Assembly (NCBI GenBank): GCA_049322755.1
Contig: JBMOQX010000038.1
Location: 18,093-82,092 of the forward strand
Reading direction: 5' to 3'
DNA from: DATIUV01 sp049322755
GTDB taxonomy: Bacteria > Pseudomonadota > Gammaproteobacteria > Burkholderiales > UBA6910
Length of the DNA: 64,000 bases
Shown here in pieces: positions 27,291 to 36,963 of this stretch. The position numbers and the translations under genes are program-made. Each line of letters begins with the position of its first letter. Within the stretch, counting starts at the first letter, position 1. The notes beneath the pieces were generated by a model. That model ran no database searches. It was given only the letters and a program-made list of their open reading frames with translations, and was not told the DNA's origin.

Positions 27291-27857
27291 ATGTTCAACA
27301 AGGACAGCGTCTTTAGCAAAGACAAAGGACGCTCCGGCTATCTCGATCGCACGCCCGCAACGCCGCGCAGTGACGTGGACCCTCTGCGCAGCGGCAGCGC
27401 GCCGCGCAGCAGCACCGCTCAAACGGAATCGGCCGACGAGCGCGCGGCGCGCGAGGCGTCGTCCTCGCAGGAACCCAAGGGCAGCCGCCTCATCGTGGGA
27501 CCCAACATCAAGCTCAAGGGCGCGGAGATCGCCGATTGCGACACGCTGGTCGTGGAAGGGCGCGTCGAGGCGTCCATGTCCAGCCGCGTGATGGAGATCG
27601 CCGAGCAGGGCGTGTTTTCGGGTACCGCCGGCGTCGACGTGGTGGAGATCAAGGGCCGCTTCGAAGGCGACCTGACGGTGCGCAAGCGCCTGGTGATTTA
27701 CTCCACGGGGCGCGTCAGCGGCAAGATCCGTTACGGCGCGCTGTCGATCGAGGAAGGCGGCGAGATCGGCGGCGACGTCGGCCGTTTGGACGCCAAAGGC
27801 GACGCTCAGGTGCCCCGCATGACACCGGCCGCCGAGCCGACCCACGCCAAGGCCTGA
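27291..27857 (+). CDS. Bactofilin family cytoskeletal protein
   Basis: Bactofilins polymerise without nucleotides into membrane-associated filaments that position cell-wall or polar machinery. The 188-residue protein has a charged, low-complexity N-terminus (about 1-60). A beta-helical bactofilin domain (about 62-165) follows, showing the repeated LxVEGRVEA, IEGKF-like and G-rich turns, for example DTLVVEGRVEAS and GGEIGGDVGRL. The tail is polar. A strong AAAGGAG precedes ATG 27291. The gene stands alone behind a sigma-54 promoter and is followed by a strong hairpin. Its exact role here cannot be read from the sequence. Confidence 0.88.
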   Translation: MFNKDSVFSKDKGRSGYLDRTPATPRSDVDPLRSGSAPRSSTAQTESADERAAREASSSQEPKGSRLIVGPNIKLKGAEIADCDTLVVEGRVEASMSSRVMEIAEQGVFSGTAGVDVVEIKGRFEGDLTVRKRLVIYSTGRVSGKIRYGALSIEEGGEIGGDVGRLDAKGDAQVPRMTPAAEPTHAKA

Positions 27858-27865
27858 CCGTCGGA

Positions 27866-27905
27866 CCCCGGGCCGACGTCAGCTCCCGTCGTCGGCCCGG
27901 GGTTT
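27866..27905. terminator. Hairpin terminator between the bactofilin and SDR genes
   Basis: A 13-bp perfect GC-rich stem (27866-27878 with 27890-27902) with an 11-nt loop and a short TTT on the plus side lies between the convergent stops. It extends into the last codons of the SDR gene. The T-tract is short, so its efficiency is uncertain. Confidence 0.6.
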
Positions 27906-28643
27906 GCGGGGGGCGCGCGCGAACAGGGCGTCGTAGAGCGCCGGTGGCAGCATGCGGAGGATGCGCGCGACGATCGCCATCTGCCAGGGCACCACGGCAA
28001 TTCGCCGCCGCCGCGCGATGATGCGCGCGATGCGGCGGGCGGCCTCGTCGGCGTCGAGGATGAACGGCATGCGGTAGGGGTTGCGCGCGGTCATGGGCGT
28101 GCGGACGTAGCCCGGGCACACCGTGACCACGTCCACGCCCGAGCCGCGCAGCTCGACGCGCAGGCTTTCGAGGTAGGTGATGGCTGCCGCCTTGGACGCC
28201 GAGTAGGCGCCGGCGCCGGGCAGGCCGCGCAAGCCGGCGACGCTGGCAATGCCCGCCAGCACCCCGTCGCCGGCCGCGCGCATCGGCGCGAGGAACGGCT
28301 GGAAGGTGTGGACCAAGCCCAGGAGGTTGGTTTCGACGACGCCACGGAACCGCTCGGCGTCCGCGGCATGATCGGTAAGGGTGCCGACGCTGACGCCGGC
28401 GTTGCCGATCACCAGGTCCGGCGCGCCCGCCTGATCCAGAAACCGGCTCGCAGCGGTCTGCATGGCCGCAGCATCCCGCACGTCGGCGGCCAGCCGCACG
28501 GCCGAAGGCTGATCGCCAAACGCCGCCGCCAGCGATTCCGCGCGCCGGGCGATCGCGCCGACAGTGGCCCCCAGCGCGAGATAGTGCCGGGCCAGGGCCA
28601 ATCCAAGCCCGCTCGAAGCGCCGGTGACGACAACGCGGCGCAC
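27879..28643 (-). CDS. Short-chain dehydrogenase/reductase family protein
   Basis: NAD(P)-dependent oxidoreductase of the classical SDR type, 254 residues. It has the cofactor motif TGASSGLG (7-14), NAG (81-83) and the catalytic Ser134, Tyr147 and Lys151 in YSASK. An Arg-rich segment follows residue 205, and then the hydrophobic stretch WQMAIVARILRMLPP suggests membrane association. The start is GTG at 28643. It lies 13 bp after dsbA and is probably in its operon. The substrate is unknown. Confidence 0.88.
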   Translation of the reverse strand: MRRVVVTGASSGLGLALARHYLALGATVGAIARRAESLAAAFGDQPSAVRLAADVRDAAAMQTAASRFLDQAGAPDLVIGNAGVSVGTLTDHAADAERFRGVVETNLLGLVHTFQPFLAPMRAAGDGVLAGIASVAGLRGLPGAGAYSASKAAAITYLESLRVELRGSGVDVVTVCPGYVRTPMTARNPYRMPFILDADEAARRIARIIARRRRIAVVPWQMAIVARILRMLPPALYDALFARAPRKPRADDGS

Positions 28644-28656
28644 GCGGCGCGCGGGG

Positions 28657-29319
28657 CTAACGCTTGGTCACGCGCTCCGCGCGCGCCTTCTTGATGAGCT
28701 CGTCCATCACCGCAACGGTCCCTTGGGGCGACCCCGTATAGGTGCCGGACGTGACATAGCGTCCCGCCACCACCACCGTGGGCACCCCGCGCAGCTGATA
28801 GTCGCGGGTGATCTGCACGGACTGCATCACCTTGCTCTGGACCGCGAACGAGTTGTAGGTGTCGGCGAATTTCTTGCGGTCGACGCCCTTCTTGGCCATC
28901 CAGTCGAACAGCGCCTGCTCGTTGCCGAGAAGGTCGATCTGGTCGAGGTGGATTGCGTCATATACCGCGTCGTTGAGGCGGTCGAACTCGCCCAGCGCTT
29001 CCAGCGCGTAAAAGATCTTGGCGCCGGCGACCCAGGTGGGCCGCAGCACGCCCTGCCGGTCCGGGAACACGACCGGCACGTAGTGGATATTGACGTCCGC
29101 AGGCTTCTGCTTCTTCCACTGGTTCAGGTGCGGGTGCAGGTCGAAGCAGTGGGGGCACCCGTACCAGAAGAACTCGATCACTTCGACCTTGCCGTCGGTG
29201 GCTGTGGGCTGGGCGGGATTCAGAACCACGTATTCCTTGCCCGCGGTGGGCGCGGCGAGAACAGGGGCCGCCAGAATTCCCAGCACCGCCGCCAGCGCGA
29301 TCGTGCGTATCAGATGCAT
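28657..29319 (-). CDS. dsbA: Periplasmic thiol:disulfide interchange protein DsbA
   Basis: Introduces disulfide bonds into secreted proteins. The 220-residue precursor has a signal peptide (about 1-22, ending VLA-A). The thioredoxin-fold active site is CPHC at 55-58, the DsbA dipeptide, and the cis-proline loop is RGVPTVVV. A GGGAGAAG ribosome site precedes the ATG. It lies between the SPOR-protein and SDR genes on the same strand. Confidence 0.94.
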   Translation of the reverse strand: MHLIRTIALAAVLGILAAPVLAAPTAGKEYVVLNPAQPTATDGKVEVIEFFWYGCPHCFDLHPHLNQWKKQKPADVNIHYVPVVFPDRQGVLRPTWVAGAKIFYALEALGEFDRLNDAVYDAIHLDQIDLLGNEQALFDWMAKKGVDRKKFADTYNSFAVQSKVMQSVQITRDYQLRGVPTVVVAGRYVTSGTYTGSPQGTVAVMDELIKKARAERVTKR

Positions 29320-29368
29320 TGTCTTCTCCCTCGTCAGGTGGACCGCGGACGCCCGCGAACTCGGGCTG

Positions 29369-29959
29369 CTAGTTCGCGGCCAGCTTAATTAAGACGGCCT
29401 CGATCCCGTTTTGTTTCAGCTGCGACTGCACCCGGTTCGCCTCCTCCACGCTTCGGAACGGGCCGGCGCGGACCCGATGCCAGGTCCCGCGGTCCGGAAT
29501 CGCGGCGGTCTGCACGCTGGCCACCACGCCCAGCAGCGCGAGCTTGGCCTTGAGATTGTCGGCGTCGGCGCCGTTCTGGAACGCGCCGGCCTGGACGTAG
29601 AGCACCACCTTGCCGGGCTGCTCTTCGGCCTTTTTGATCTCCTGCGGCGTGGTGACCGGCTCTTCCTTGCCGGGCAGGATCTTGTAGAACTCGAAGCGCG
29701 GCTTGGCATCGGCCTTCGCGGCCGGCTTGGGAGGGGGCGCGTCCTGGGGCAGACCCTGGACCGCCGGTGCGGCGGGCGGCGCCTCCGGCTTTGCTGCGCG
29801 CTCGGGCGGCACGAACGGGCTCGGCCCGCGGTTCAGGTACCACGCCACCACCAGCGCGATCCCCAGGCCGATGACGAGACCGACGACGATGCCCACCAGC
29901 AGCGAGCCGCCCCGGGCGTCCCGGGAGCGGCTGCGCGTGTTCTTGTAATCGCGGCTCAC
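29369..29959 (-). CDS. SPOR-domain membrane protein (DedD/FtsN-like)
   Basis: Predicted inner-membrane protein whose SPOR domain would bind denuded glycan at the division site. The 196-residue protein has a basic cytoplasmic head (1-18), one membrane helix (about 19-41), a Pro/Ala-rich periplasmic linker, and a C-terminal SPOR domain (about 119-195, VLYVQAGAFQNGADAD ... WHRVRAGPF). The start is taken as GTG 29959, ten bases after the argS stop; an in-frame TTG further upstream lies inside argS. The position after argS is common in betaproteobacteria. Confidence 0.88.
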   Translation of the reverse strand: MSRDYKNTRSRSRDARGGSLLVGIVVGLVIGLGIALVVAWYLNRGPSPFVPPERAAKPEAPPAAPAVQGLPQDAPPPKPAAKADAKPRFEFYKILPGKEEPVTTPQEIKKAEEQPGKVVLYVQAGAFQNGADADNLKAKLALLGVVASVQTAAIPDRGTWHRVRAGPFRSVEEANRVQSQLKQNGIEAVLIKLAAN

Positions 29960-29969
29960 GGCAGCTTCG

Positions 29970-31715
29970 TCACATCTTCTCGGGCGCGCCCACGCCCAGC
30001 AACGCGAGCCCGTTGGCAATCACCTGACGCACGGCGCTCACCAGGGCGAGGCGCGCGAGGCGCACGGCCTCCTCGGGCACCAGGAACTGGGTGGCGTTGT
30101 AATAGCTGTGGAACTCGCCGGCCAGCTCGCGCAGGTAGGCGGCGACCGCGTGGGGCGCCAGGTCGGCGGCCGCGGATTCGACCAGCGCCGGATAGTCCAT
30201 CAGGCGCGCAACCAGCGTCAGCTCGTGATCGGTGCCGAGCGGCGACACGTCGGCCGCCTCCAGGGCAGCCGGGTCGCCGCCCCACTGCTCCAGCACGCTG
30301 CAGACCCGCGCGTGGGCGTACTGTACGTAATAAACGGGATTCTCCTGGCTCCGTGACTTGGCCAGGTCCAGGTCGAAATCCAGGTGCTGGTCGCTCTTGC
30401 GCATCACATAGAAGAAGCGCGCGGCGTCGTTGCCCACCTCGTTGCGTAGCTCGCGCAGGGTGACGAACTCGCCGGCGCGCGTCGACATCGACACCTTCTT
30501 GCCTTCGCGGTACAGGATGGCGAACTGCACCAGCGCCACCCGCAGACGCTCGGCATCCAGCCCGCACGCCGCCAGCGCCCCCTTCACCCGCGGCACATAG
30601 CCGTGGTGATCGGCGCCCCAGATGTTCACCGCGCGGTCGAACCCGCGCTCGAACTTGTTCAGGTGATAGGCGATGTCGGCGGCGAAGTAGGTGAACGCCC
30701 CGTTCTCCCGCTGTACCACGCGATCCTTCTCGTCGCCGAAACGCCTCGACTGGAACCAGCGCGCGCCGTCCTGCACATAAAGGTAGCCGTTCTTCTCCAG
30801 CAGCGCGAGAGCCCGCTCCACCGCTCCGGAGGTGTAGAGCGAGCGCTCGGAAAACCAGTTGTCGTACTCGACGCCGAACTCCAGCAGGTCGTTGCGGATG
30901 TCGCCTAGCTGCTCGGTCAGCGCCAGTTCGTGGACGTAGTCCCAGTCGGCGCCAAGGATGCGCTTGGCGTTGACCACCAGCGCGTCCAGGTGGCCCTCAG
31001 GATCTTCCTCCGCTGCGGGCACCCCGTGGTGGAGCGTGTCCACGTCGCGGGCGTAGCGTTTCCCGTGGGCGTCGAACATCTCGCGCGCCATGGTGCGCAC
31101 GTAGTCGCCGCGATAGGCGTTGGGCGGGAACGTCACCGCGACTTCGCACATTTCGAGATAACGCAGCCACGTCGACAGCGCCAGGATGTCCATCTGCCGC
31201 CCGGCGTCGTTGACGTAGTACTCGCGGCAGACGTCGTAGCCGGCGGCCGCCAGGATCGACGCGACGCACGCGCCGTATGCCGCGCCGCGGCCGTGACCGA
31301 CGTGCAGCGGCCCGGTGGGGTTGGCGGAGACGTACTCTACCTGGACCCGGGTGCCGGCCCCGGCGCTGCCGTGACCGTACGCCGAGCCTGCCGCCAGCAC
31401 CCGCGGCACCACTGCCTGTTTGGCGGAGAGCTTGAGGAAGAAGTTGACGAAACCGCCGCCGGCCACTTCGATCCGCTCCACCATGGGCGAAGCCGGCATG
31501 GCGCCGGCCAGCGTCCGGGCCAGCTCGCGCGGATTGCGCTTGAGCGCCTTGGCAAGCTGCATGGCGACGCTGCTGGAGTAATCGCCGAGCTGCGCGTGCT
31601 TGGGGCGCTGGAGCTCGATCGGCGGGGCGGCATCGCCCAGCTGGACGTCGTGCAGCGCCTGGCGCAGCAGTTCGGCGAGATGGGACCGGAAATCAGGTAG
31701 CGCGGGAGATGCCAT
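29970..31715 (-). CDS. argS: Arginyl-tRNA synthetase
   Basis: Charges tRNA-Arg. The 581-residue class I enzyme shows the N-terminal Add1 domain. The HIGH-type motif is present as HVGHGRGAAYG, preceded by EYVSANPTGPL, and the KMSKS equivalent reads GKKVSMSTRAG. The C-terminal anticodon-binding domain ends in LALLGVGAPEKM. ATG 31715 is chosen by homology; 62 codons of upstream open frame are unconserved. It is followed 10 bp later by the SPOR gene. Confidence 0.96.
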   Translation of the reverse strand: MASPALPDFRSHLAELLRQALHDVQLGDAAPPIELQRPKHAQLGDYSSSVAMQLAKALKRNPRELARTLAGAMPASPMVERIEVAGGGFVNFFLKLSAKQAVVPRVLAAGSAYGHGSAGAGTRVQVEYVSANPTGPLHVGHGRGAAYGACVASILAAAGYDVCREYYVNDAGRQMDILALSTWLRYLEMCEVAVTFPPNAYRGDYVRTMAREMFDAHGKRYARDVDTLHHGVPAAEEDPEGHLDALVVNAKRILGADWDYVHELALTEQLGDIRNDLLEFGVEYDNWFSERSLYTSGAVERALALLEKNGYLYVQDGARWFQSRRFGDEKDRVVQRENGAFTYFAADIAYHLNKFERGFDRAVNIWGADHHGYVPRVKGALAACGLDAERLRVALVQFAILYREGKKVSMSTRAGEFVTLRELRNEVGNDAARFFYVMRKSDQHLDFDLDLAKSRSQENPVYYVQYAHARVCSVLEQWGGDPAALEAADVSPLGTDHELTLVARLMDYPALVESAAADLAPHAVAAYLRELAGEFHSYYNATQFLVPEEAVRLARLALVSAVRQVIANGLALLGVGAPEKM

Positions 31716-31801
31716 CGCAGCGGTGGAAAAAGCGCAAATTATAGTCGCAGGGAGCCTCCGGCGAAACCGGGCTGCGGCGCCATCTGCTTTCTTGCGCCGG
31801 T

Positions 31802-33982
31802 TCAAAACTCCGCCGGATCGACGTCCAGCGACCAGCGCACGCGTTTGGCGGCGATCTCGGCGAGCTGCGGATGCCACGCGGCGAGAAAACTCTGAAGCCA
31901 CGTGCGGCGGGCCGACTGAACCAGCAGCTGGGCGCGGGCCTTGCCTTCGCGCTTCGGCATTGCCGCCGGCACCGGATCATAGAGGGTGACGCGCTCGGCA
32001 ACGCCGGCGCCGGCCCGCGCCGATGTCGCCAGGAAAGCGAGACAGGTTTCCATCGCCGGCGCCTCGGCGCGCAGCAGCGCCTGATGCACGAATGGCGGAA
32101 ACCCGGCGGTGCGCCGCTCCGCCAGGACGATTTCTGCGAAGCCGTCGTAGCTCTGGCGCGCCAGGGCGTGGAACAGCGGATGGTGGGGAAAGCGGGTCTG
32201 CACCAGCACCTCGCCGGGTGTGTCGGCGCGGCCGGCGCGACCGGCCACCTGCATCAGCTGCGCAAATAGCCGCTCGGAGGCGCGGAAGTCGGCGCTGAAC
32301 AGGGCGCCGTCGGGATCGACGACGCCCACCAGCGTCACGCCGGGGAAATCGTGGCCCTTGGCCAGCATTTGGGTGCCGAGCAGCAGATCGACGTCCTGCC
32401 GGTGGATGGCCTCACGCATGCTCGCCCACGCGCCGCGGGCGCGCGCGGTGTCACTGTCGACCCGCAGCACGCGAGCGTGTGGGAACATCGCACGCAGCAC
32501 GCCTTCGAGCTTCTGAGTGCCGTGCCCGAGCGGCCGCAGGTCCTGGTTGCCGCAACCGGGACACGCGGCGGGAACCGGCTGCGCAGAGCCGCAGTGATGG
32601 CAGCGCAGACGGCGTTCGACGGCGTGCAGCACGCGCTTGGTGGTGCAGCGCGGGCAGTCGGACGTCCAGCCGCAGGCGAAGCAGGCCAGTACCGGGGCGT
32701 AGCCGCGGCGGTTCAGGAACACCAGGCTCTGCTCGCCGCGCTCGAGGCGCGCGGCGAGCGCCGCGCGCAGCGAATCGGAAATCAGCGTCGTACCCGGCAG
32801 CGGGCGCATGTCGACCACCCGCACGCTGGGCAGCGTCCCCGCGCCGAGCGCGCGGCGCGGCAGCGGCAAGCGCCGGTAGCGGCCCTGGCGGGCGTTGACC
32901 CAGGTCTCCAGCGAGGGCGTTGCCGACCCCAGCACCACCGGCACGCCGGCTCGGCGCGCGCGAAACACCGCCAGATCGCGGGCCGAGTAGCGCAGCCCGT
33001 CCTGCTGCTTGAATGATTCGTCATGCTCTTCGTCCACGATCACCAGGCCGAGGCGTGGCATCGGCGTGAACACGGAAAGGCGCGTGCCGAGCACGATGTC
33101 GGCCTCGCCGCGCAGCGACCGCAGCCAGTTGCGCTCGCGCTCGGCTTCGCCGAGGCCGCTGTGCAGCGTTACCAGTCGCGCGCCGGGGAAGCGGGCCCGG
33201 ACCCGCTCTTCCAGCTGGGGCGTGAGATTGATTTCGGGCACCAGCATCAGCGCCTGTCGTCCGGCGGCCGCGGTATGGTCGATGAGCCGCAGGTAGACTT
33301 CGGTCTTGCCGCTGCCGGTCACGCCGTGCAGCAGCCAGACGCCGAAGCGGCCGGTCTCCGCGGCGATCGTCTCGTATGCGCGTTGCTGCTCGTCGTTCAG
33401 CGCTGGTGCGTGGATCGCAGCGGGAGGCCAACGCGCTTGCGCAGGCGCCGGTTCCTCGATGACGAACCCCTGAGCCACCAGCGCCCTGATCGCGGCGGGT
33501 GCCCGCTCGGACAAGCCGCGCAGCGCGGACACGTCCAACGGGCCGTTGGCCAGGGCTTCGACGATGCGGCGCCGGACACGCTGCCGCGGGGGAATCGTTT
33601 CCTGGCCCGCCCGACCTGCCGGCGTCAGGCGGTAATGCCAGTGCTCGGTGCGGCGCAGCGGCCGCGCCTGGCGCAGCGCCGCGGGGACCGCAGCCGCCAC
33701 CACCAGACCAATGGGCTGGTGATAGTACGTGTGGCAGAAACGGATCAGTTCCAGCACGTCATCGGGGACGGTGATTTCCGCGTCCAGCAACGCGGCGACC
33801 GGCTTCAGGCGCTCCTGGGCCACGGCCGGCGCGGACGCCATTTCCAGCACGAATCCGACCATCGACTTGCGCCCGAACGGAACCTTGACCCGGGCCCCCA
33901 CGCGCACCGGCATCTCTGCCGGCACCCGGTAGTCGAACAGGTGATCGAGCGGCACGTCGAGCGCGATCCGGGCGATCCTCAT
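31802..33982 (-). CDS. priA: Primosomal protein N' (replication restart helicase PriA)
   Basis: Recognises stalled forks and reloads the replicative helicase. The 726-residue protein has the N-terminal DNA-binding domain (RIARIALDVPLDHLFDYRVP), Walker A HGVTGSGKTEVYL and the DEEHDESF box. It also carries the double zinc site with eight cysteines (CFACGWTSDCPRC ... CHHCG ... CPGCG). ATG 33982 is chosen by homology. The gap in front holds two DnaA-box-like words. Confidence 0.96.
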   Translation of the reverse strand: MRIARIALDVPLDHLFDYRVPAEMPVRVGARVKVPFGRKSMVGFVLEMASAPAVAQERLKPVAALLDAEITVPDDVLELIRFCHTYYHQPIGLVVAAAVPAALRQARPLRRTEHWHYRLTPAGRAGQETIPPRQRVRRRIVEALANGPLDVSALRGLSERAPAAIRALVAQGFVIEEPAPAQARWPPAAIHAPALNDEQQRAYETIAAETGRFGVWLLHGVTGSGKTEVYLRLIDHTAAAGRQALMLVPEINLTPQLEERVRARFPGARLVTLHSGLGEAERERNWLRSLRGEADIVLGTRLSVFTPMPRLGLVIVDEEHDESFKQQDGLRYSARDLAVFRARRAGVPVVLGSATPSLETWVNARQGRYRRLPLPRRALGAGTLPSVRVVDMRPLPGTTLISDSLRAALAARLERGEQSLVFLNRRGYAPVLACFACGWTSDCPRCTTKRVLHAVERRLRCHHCGSAQPVPAACPGCGNQDLRPLGHGTQKLEGVLRAMFPHARVLRVDSDTARARGAWASMREAIHRQDVDLLLGTQMLAKGHDFPGVTLVGVVDPDGALFSADFRASERLFAQLMQVAGRAGRADTPGEVLVQTRFPHHPLFHALARQSYDGFAEIVLAERRTAGFPPFVHQALLRAEAPAMETCLAFLATSARAGAGVAERVTLYDPVPAAMPKREGKARAQLLVQSARRTWLQSFLAAWHPQLAEIAAKRVRWSLDVDPAEF

Positions 33983-34272
33983 CGATGCGATCAAGGGCCG
34001 AGGCTGGCGAAGATCCCACTCGGCGACCGTGCGGGCAACCTGTGGACAGATCTGTGAATAGTTTTGCTGCTTTGCACCACGCCTCCTGGACCAGCACCGC
34101 AGCCGCCACGACGCTGCAAATATAAACATTCTTGGAACAATAGGTTAGTTCGCATTAGGCGTTGCGTGGAGGGCGTTCCGCAGAGGCGATATGCAGAAAT
34201 CGGGCGTGTTAACAACTCCTTCCATGGAGTCGCTGCGCTGCACGCTGGCCGACCCCTCGCCGGGGCAGCCGG
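33983..34272. other. 290-bp gap between hemE and priA
   Basis: No credible gene. Two degenerate DnaA-box-like words lie at 34041-34049 (TGTGGACAG) and 34053-34061 (TGTGAATAG), and the palindrome ACAGATCTGT spans their junction. An AT-richer stretch at 34115-34150 may hold the priA promoter, but I cannot assign clear elements. Confidence 0.4.
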
Positions 34273-35334
34273 CTAGTGAAACGCCGGGCTGAGTTCGTGT
34301 ACCGCGTCCACCAGCGCGGCGACGTTTTCGGGCGGCGTGTGCTGGGAAACGCCGTGTCCCAGGTTGAAAACATGGCCTGCGCCCGCGCCGTAGCTCTGGA
34401 GGACCTTGGCGGCTTCGGCCTTGATCGTCTCCGGCGAGCTCATCAGCACCATTGGGTCGAGGTTGCCCTGCAGCGCGACGCGGTCCCCCACCCGCCGGCG
34501 CGCGGCGCCGATGTCCACGGCCCAGTCCACGCCGAGAGCGTCGCAGCCGATCTCGGCGAGGCTCTCGAGCCAGAGCCCCCCGCCCTTGGTGAACACGATC
34601 GACGGCACCCGCCGCCCGTCGCACTCCCGCGTCAGTTCGCTCACCACGCGTTGCAGGTAAGGCAGCGAGAACTCGTGAAACGCCGCGTGGGAGAGCATTC
34701 CGCCCCAGGTGTCGAACACCATCACCGCCTGCGCCCCATGCGCGATCTGGGCGTTCAGGTAAGCGCTCACCGCGGCGGCGTTCTTCTCCAGGATCTGGTG
34801 CAGCAGGTCGGGGCGGCGATACAGCATGGTTCGGGTGTGCCTGAAATCGTCGCTGCCGCCGCCCTCGATCATGTAGCAGGCGAGCGTGAACGGGCTGCCC
34901 GAGAATCCGATCAGCGGCACTTCGCCGTCGAGGGCCTTGCGGATCTGCGCGACCGCCTGCAGCACGTACACGAGGTGATCCTCGGGATCCGGAACCGTGA
35001 GGTCCCGCACTTCCCACTCGTCGCGCAGCGGGCGCTCCAGTTTCGGCCCTTCACCTTCGGCGAAATACAGTCCCAGCCCCATCGCATCGGGAATGGTGAG
35101 GATGTCGGAGAACAGGATCGCCGCGTCCAGCGGAAACCGTGCCAGCGGCTGGAGCGTCACCTCGGTGGCGAGGTCGGGGTTCTTGCACAACGACAGAAAG
35201 CTTCCTGCCCGCGACCGCGTCTGGTTGTACTCCGGGAGATAACGGCCCGCCTGGCGCATGATCCAGATCGGCGTGTAGGGCGTGGGCTGCCGCAGCAGCG
35301 CCCGCAGGAAAGTGTCGTTCTTGAGATTGGACAT
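34273..35334 (-). CDS. hemE: Uroporphyrinogen decarboxylase
   Basis: Decarboxylates uroporphyrinogen III to coproporphyrinogen III in heme synthesis. The 353-residue protein has the signature IMRQAGRYLPEY (about 25-36) and the second signature GFSGSPFTLACYMIEG. The ATG at 35334 gives MSNLKNDTFLRALL, a standard start; the open frame continues 43 codons upstream without conservation. hemB and hemL of the same pathway are 18-22 kb away in this window. Confidence 0.96.
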   Translation of the reverse strand: MSNLKNDTFLRALLRQPTPYTPIWIMRQAGRYLPEYNQTRSRAGSFLSLCKNPDLATEVTLQPLARFPLDAAILFSDILTIPDAMGLGLYFAEGEGPKLERPLRDEWEVRDLTVPDPEDHLVYVLQAVAQIRKALDGEVPLIGFSGSPFTLACYMIEGGGSDDFRHTRTMLYRRPDLLHQILEKNAAAVSAYLNAQIAHGAQAVMVFDTWGGMLSHAAFHEFSLPYLQRVVSELTRECDGRRVPSIVFTKGGGLWLESLAEIGCDALGVDWAVDIGAARRRVGDRVALQGNLDPMVLMSSPETIKAEAAKVLQSYGAGAGHVFNLGHGVSQHTPPENVAALVDAVHELSPAFH

Positions 35335-35490
35335 GGAAGGCCATTGAAAGATGACGGTGCCGCTCGCTACGGTTGCTCGCCGAGCTCTGCATGCCGCACC
35401 GGCTGCGCCCCGCAGCCGGGCGTTCTTGTGATGCTGCTCAGCCACCGCCCGGCGCCGGGCCACGTCCCGCCGGCGCGGGTGCGCCGGATC

Positions 35491-36963
35491 CTATCGCGGC
35501 AGGTCCGACGAGCCCATCAGGAACTCATCCACGGAGCGCGCGCATTGACGGCCTTCGCGGATCGCCCAAACTACCAGCGACTGGCCGCGCCGCATGTCGC
35601 CGGCGGCGAACACCTTGTTGACCGACGTCGCGTAAGAGCCGGCGCCGTCGGTCGGCGCCTTGGCGTTGCCGCGCGCGTCGCGCTCCACCGCGAACGCTTC
35701 CAGCACCCTTTGCACCGGGCTGACGAAGCCCATGGCCAGCAGCACCAGATCGGCGGGCATCTCGAACTCCGAGCCCGGGATCTCGACCATCTTCATCTGC
35801 CCGGTGATGGGATCCTTCTCCCACTTGAGCCGCACCGCCACCAGCGCCTTCACTTTGCCGTTTTCACCGATGAAGCGCTTGGTGGCCACCGCCCAGTCGC
35901 GCTCGCAGCCCTCTTCGTGGGACGACGAGGTGCGCAGGCGTTGGGGCCAGTACGGCCAGACCGGATTGCGGTCGACATCGGGCGGCATCGGCAGGAGCTC
36001 GAACTGGGTTACCGACTTGGCGCCATGCCGGTTGGACGTGCCCACGCAGTCGGAGCCGGTATCGCCGCCGCCAATCACCACCACGTGCTTGCCGGTGGCC
36101 CACAGGTCCGGCACGTCCCGATCGCCCGCGACCCGGCGGTTCTGCAGCGGGAGGAAGTCCATCGCGAACTCGATGCCCTCGAGCTCCCGCCCGGGAATCG
36201 GCAGATCGCGGGGCTGCTCGGCGCCGCCGGCGAGTACCACGGCGTCGAACTGCCGGATTAGCTCCTGGGGCTCCACCACCGTCGCGCCGCCGGGCTTCTG
36301 GCCGTCCCGAGGCCCGATGTAGTGGCCGGGACGGAACTCGACGCCCTCGGCTTGCATCTGCGCGATGCGACGGTCGATGAGCTGCTTTTCCATCTTGAAA
36401 TCGGGAATGCCGTAACGCAGCAGCCCGCCGATGCGGTCGTTCTTCTCAAACACCACCACGTCGTGGCCGACGCGCGCCAGCTGCTGCGCGCACGCCAGGC
36501 CCGCCGGCCCCGACCCCACCACCGCGACCCGCTTGCCGGTCTTGTGCGCCGGCGGTTGCGGGACCACCCAGCCTTCGGTCCACGCCTTGTCCGCGATCGC
36601 GCGCTCGATCGACTTGATGCCCACCGGGTCGTTGTTGATCCGCAGCGTGCAGGCCTCCTCGCACGGCGCCGGGCAGATGCGCCCGGTGAACTCCGGGAAG
36701 TTGTTGGTGGAATGCAGCGTGTCGATGGCTTCGCGCCAGCGCTGCTTGAACACCAGGTCGTTCCAGTCGGGAATGATGTTGTTGACCGGGCAGCCCTGCA
36801 TGCAAAACGGAATGCCGCAATCCATGCATCGGGCGCCCTGGACGGCAGCCTCCTCGTCGCTCAGGTGACCGACGAACTCGCGGTAATGGTGAACCCGCTC
36901 CTGCGGCGGCTCGGCCGCCTCGCTCAGGCGCTGGAACTCCAGGAAACCGGTAACTTTCCCCAT
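35491..36963 (-). CDS. gltD: Glutamate synthase (NADPH) small subunit
   Basis: Supplies electrons from NADPH to the large subunit. The 490-residue protein begins with the iron-sulfur cysteine set (CMDCGIPFCMQGCP, then CPAPCEEAC). It continues with two Rossmann folds: the FAD site GSGPAGLACAQQLA and the NADPH site GGGDTGSDC. It lies 84 bp after gltB and is certainly part of the same operon. A 1788-residue open frame on the opposite strand runs through both genes and is a shadow. Confidence 0.96.
   Translation of the reverse strand: MGKVTGFLEFQRLSEAAEPPQERVHHYREFVGHLSDEEAAVQGARCMDCGIPFCMQGCPVNNIIPDWNDLVFKQRWREAIDTLHSTNNFPEFTGRICPAPCEEACTLRINNDPVGIKSIERAIADKAWTEGWVVPQPPAHKTGKRVAVVGSGPAGLACAQQLARVGHDVVVFEKNDRIGGLLRYGIPDFKMEKQLIDRRIAQMQAEGVEFRPGHYIGPRDGQKPGGATVVEPQELIRQFDAVVLAGGAEQPRDLPIPGRELEGIEFAMDFLPLQNRRVAGDRDVPDLWATGKHVVVIGGGDTGSDCVGTSNRHGAKSVTQFELLPMPPDVDRNPVWPYWPQRLRTSSSHEEGCERDWAVATKRFIGENGKVKALVAVRLKWEKDPITGQMKMVEIPGSEFEMPADLVLLAMGFVSPVQRVLEAFAVERDARGNAKAPTDGAGSYATSVNKVFAAGDMRRGQSLVVWAIREGRQCARSVDEFLMGSSDLPR

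Noticed and set aside
27052..27591. Plus-strand frame starting in the glmS-bactofilin gap
   Set aside because: It crosses the sigma-54 promoter and then reads the bactofilin gene out of frame, with low-complexity Arg/Ser/Thr-rich sequence.
34064..34276. 70-codon plus-strand frame in the hemE-priA gap
   Set aside because: No ribosome site or conserved-looking sequence; it spans intergenic DNA and overlaps the end of hemE only as a shadow.
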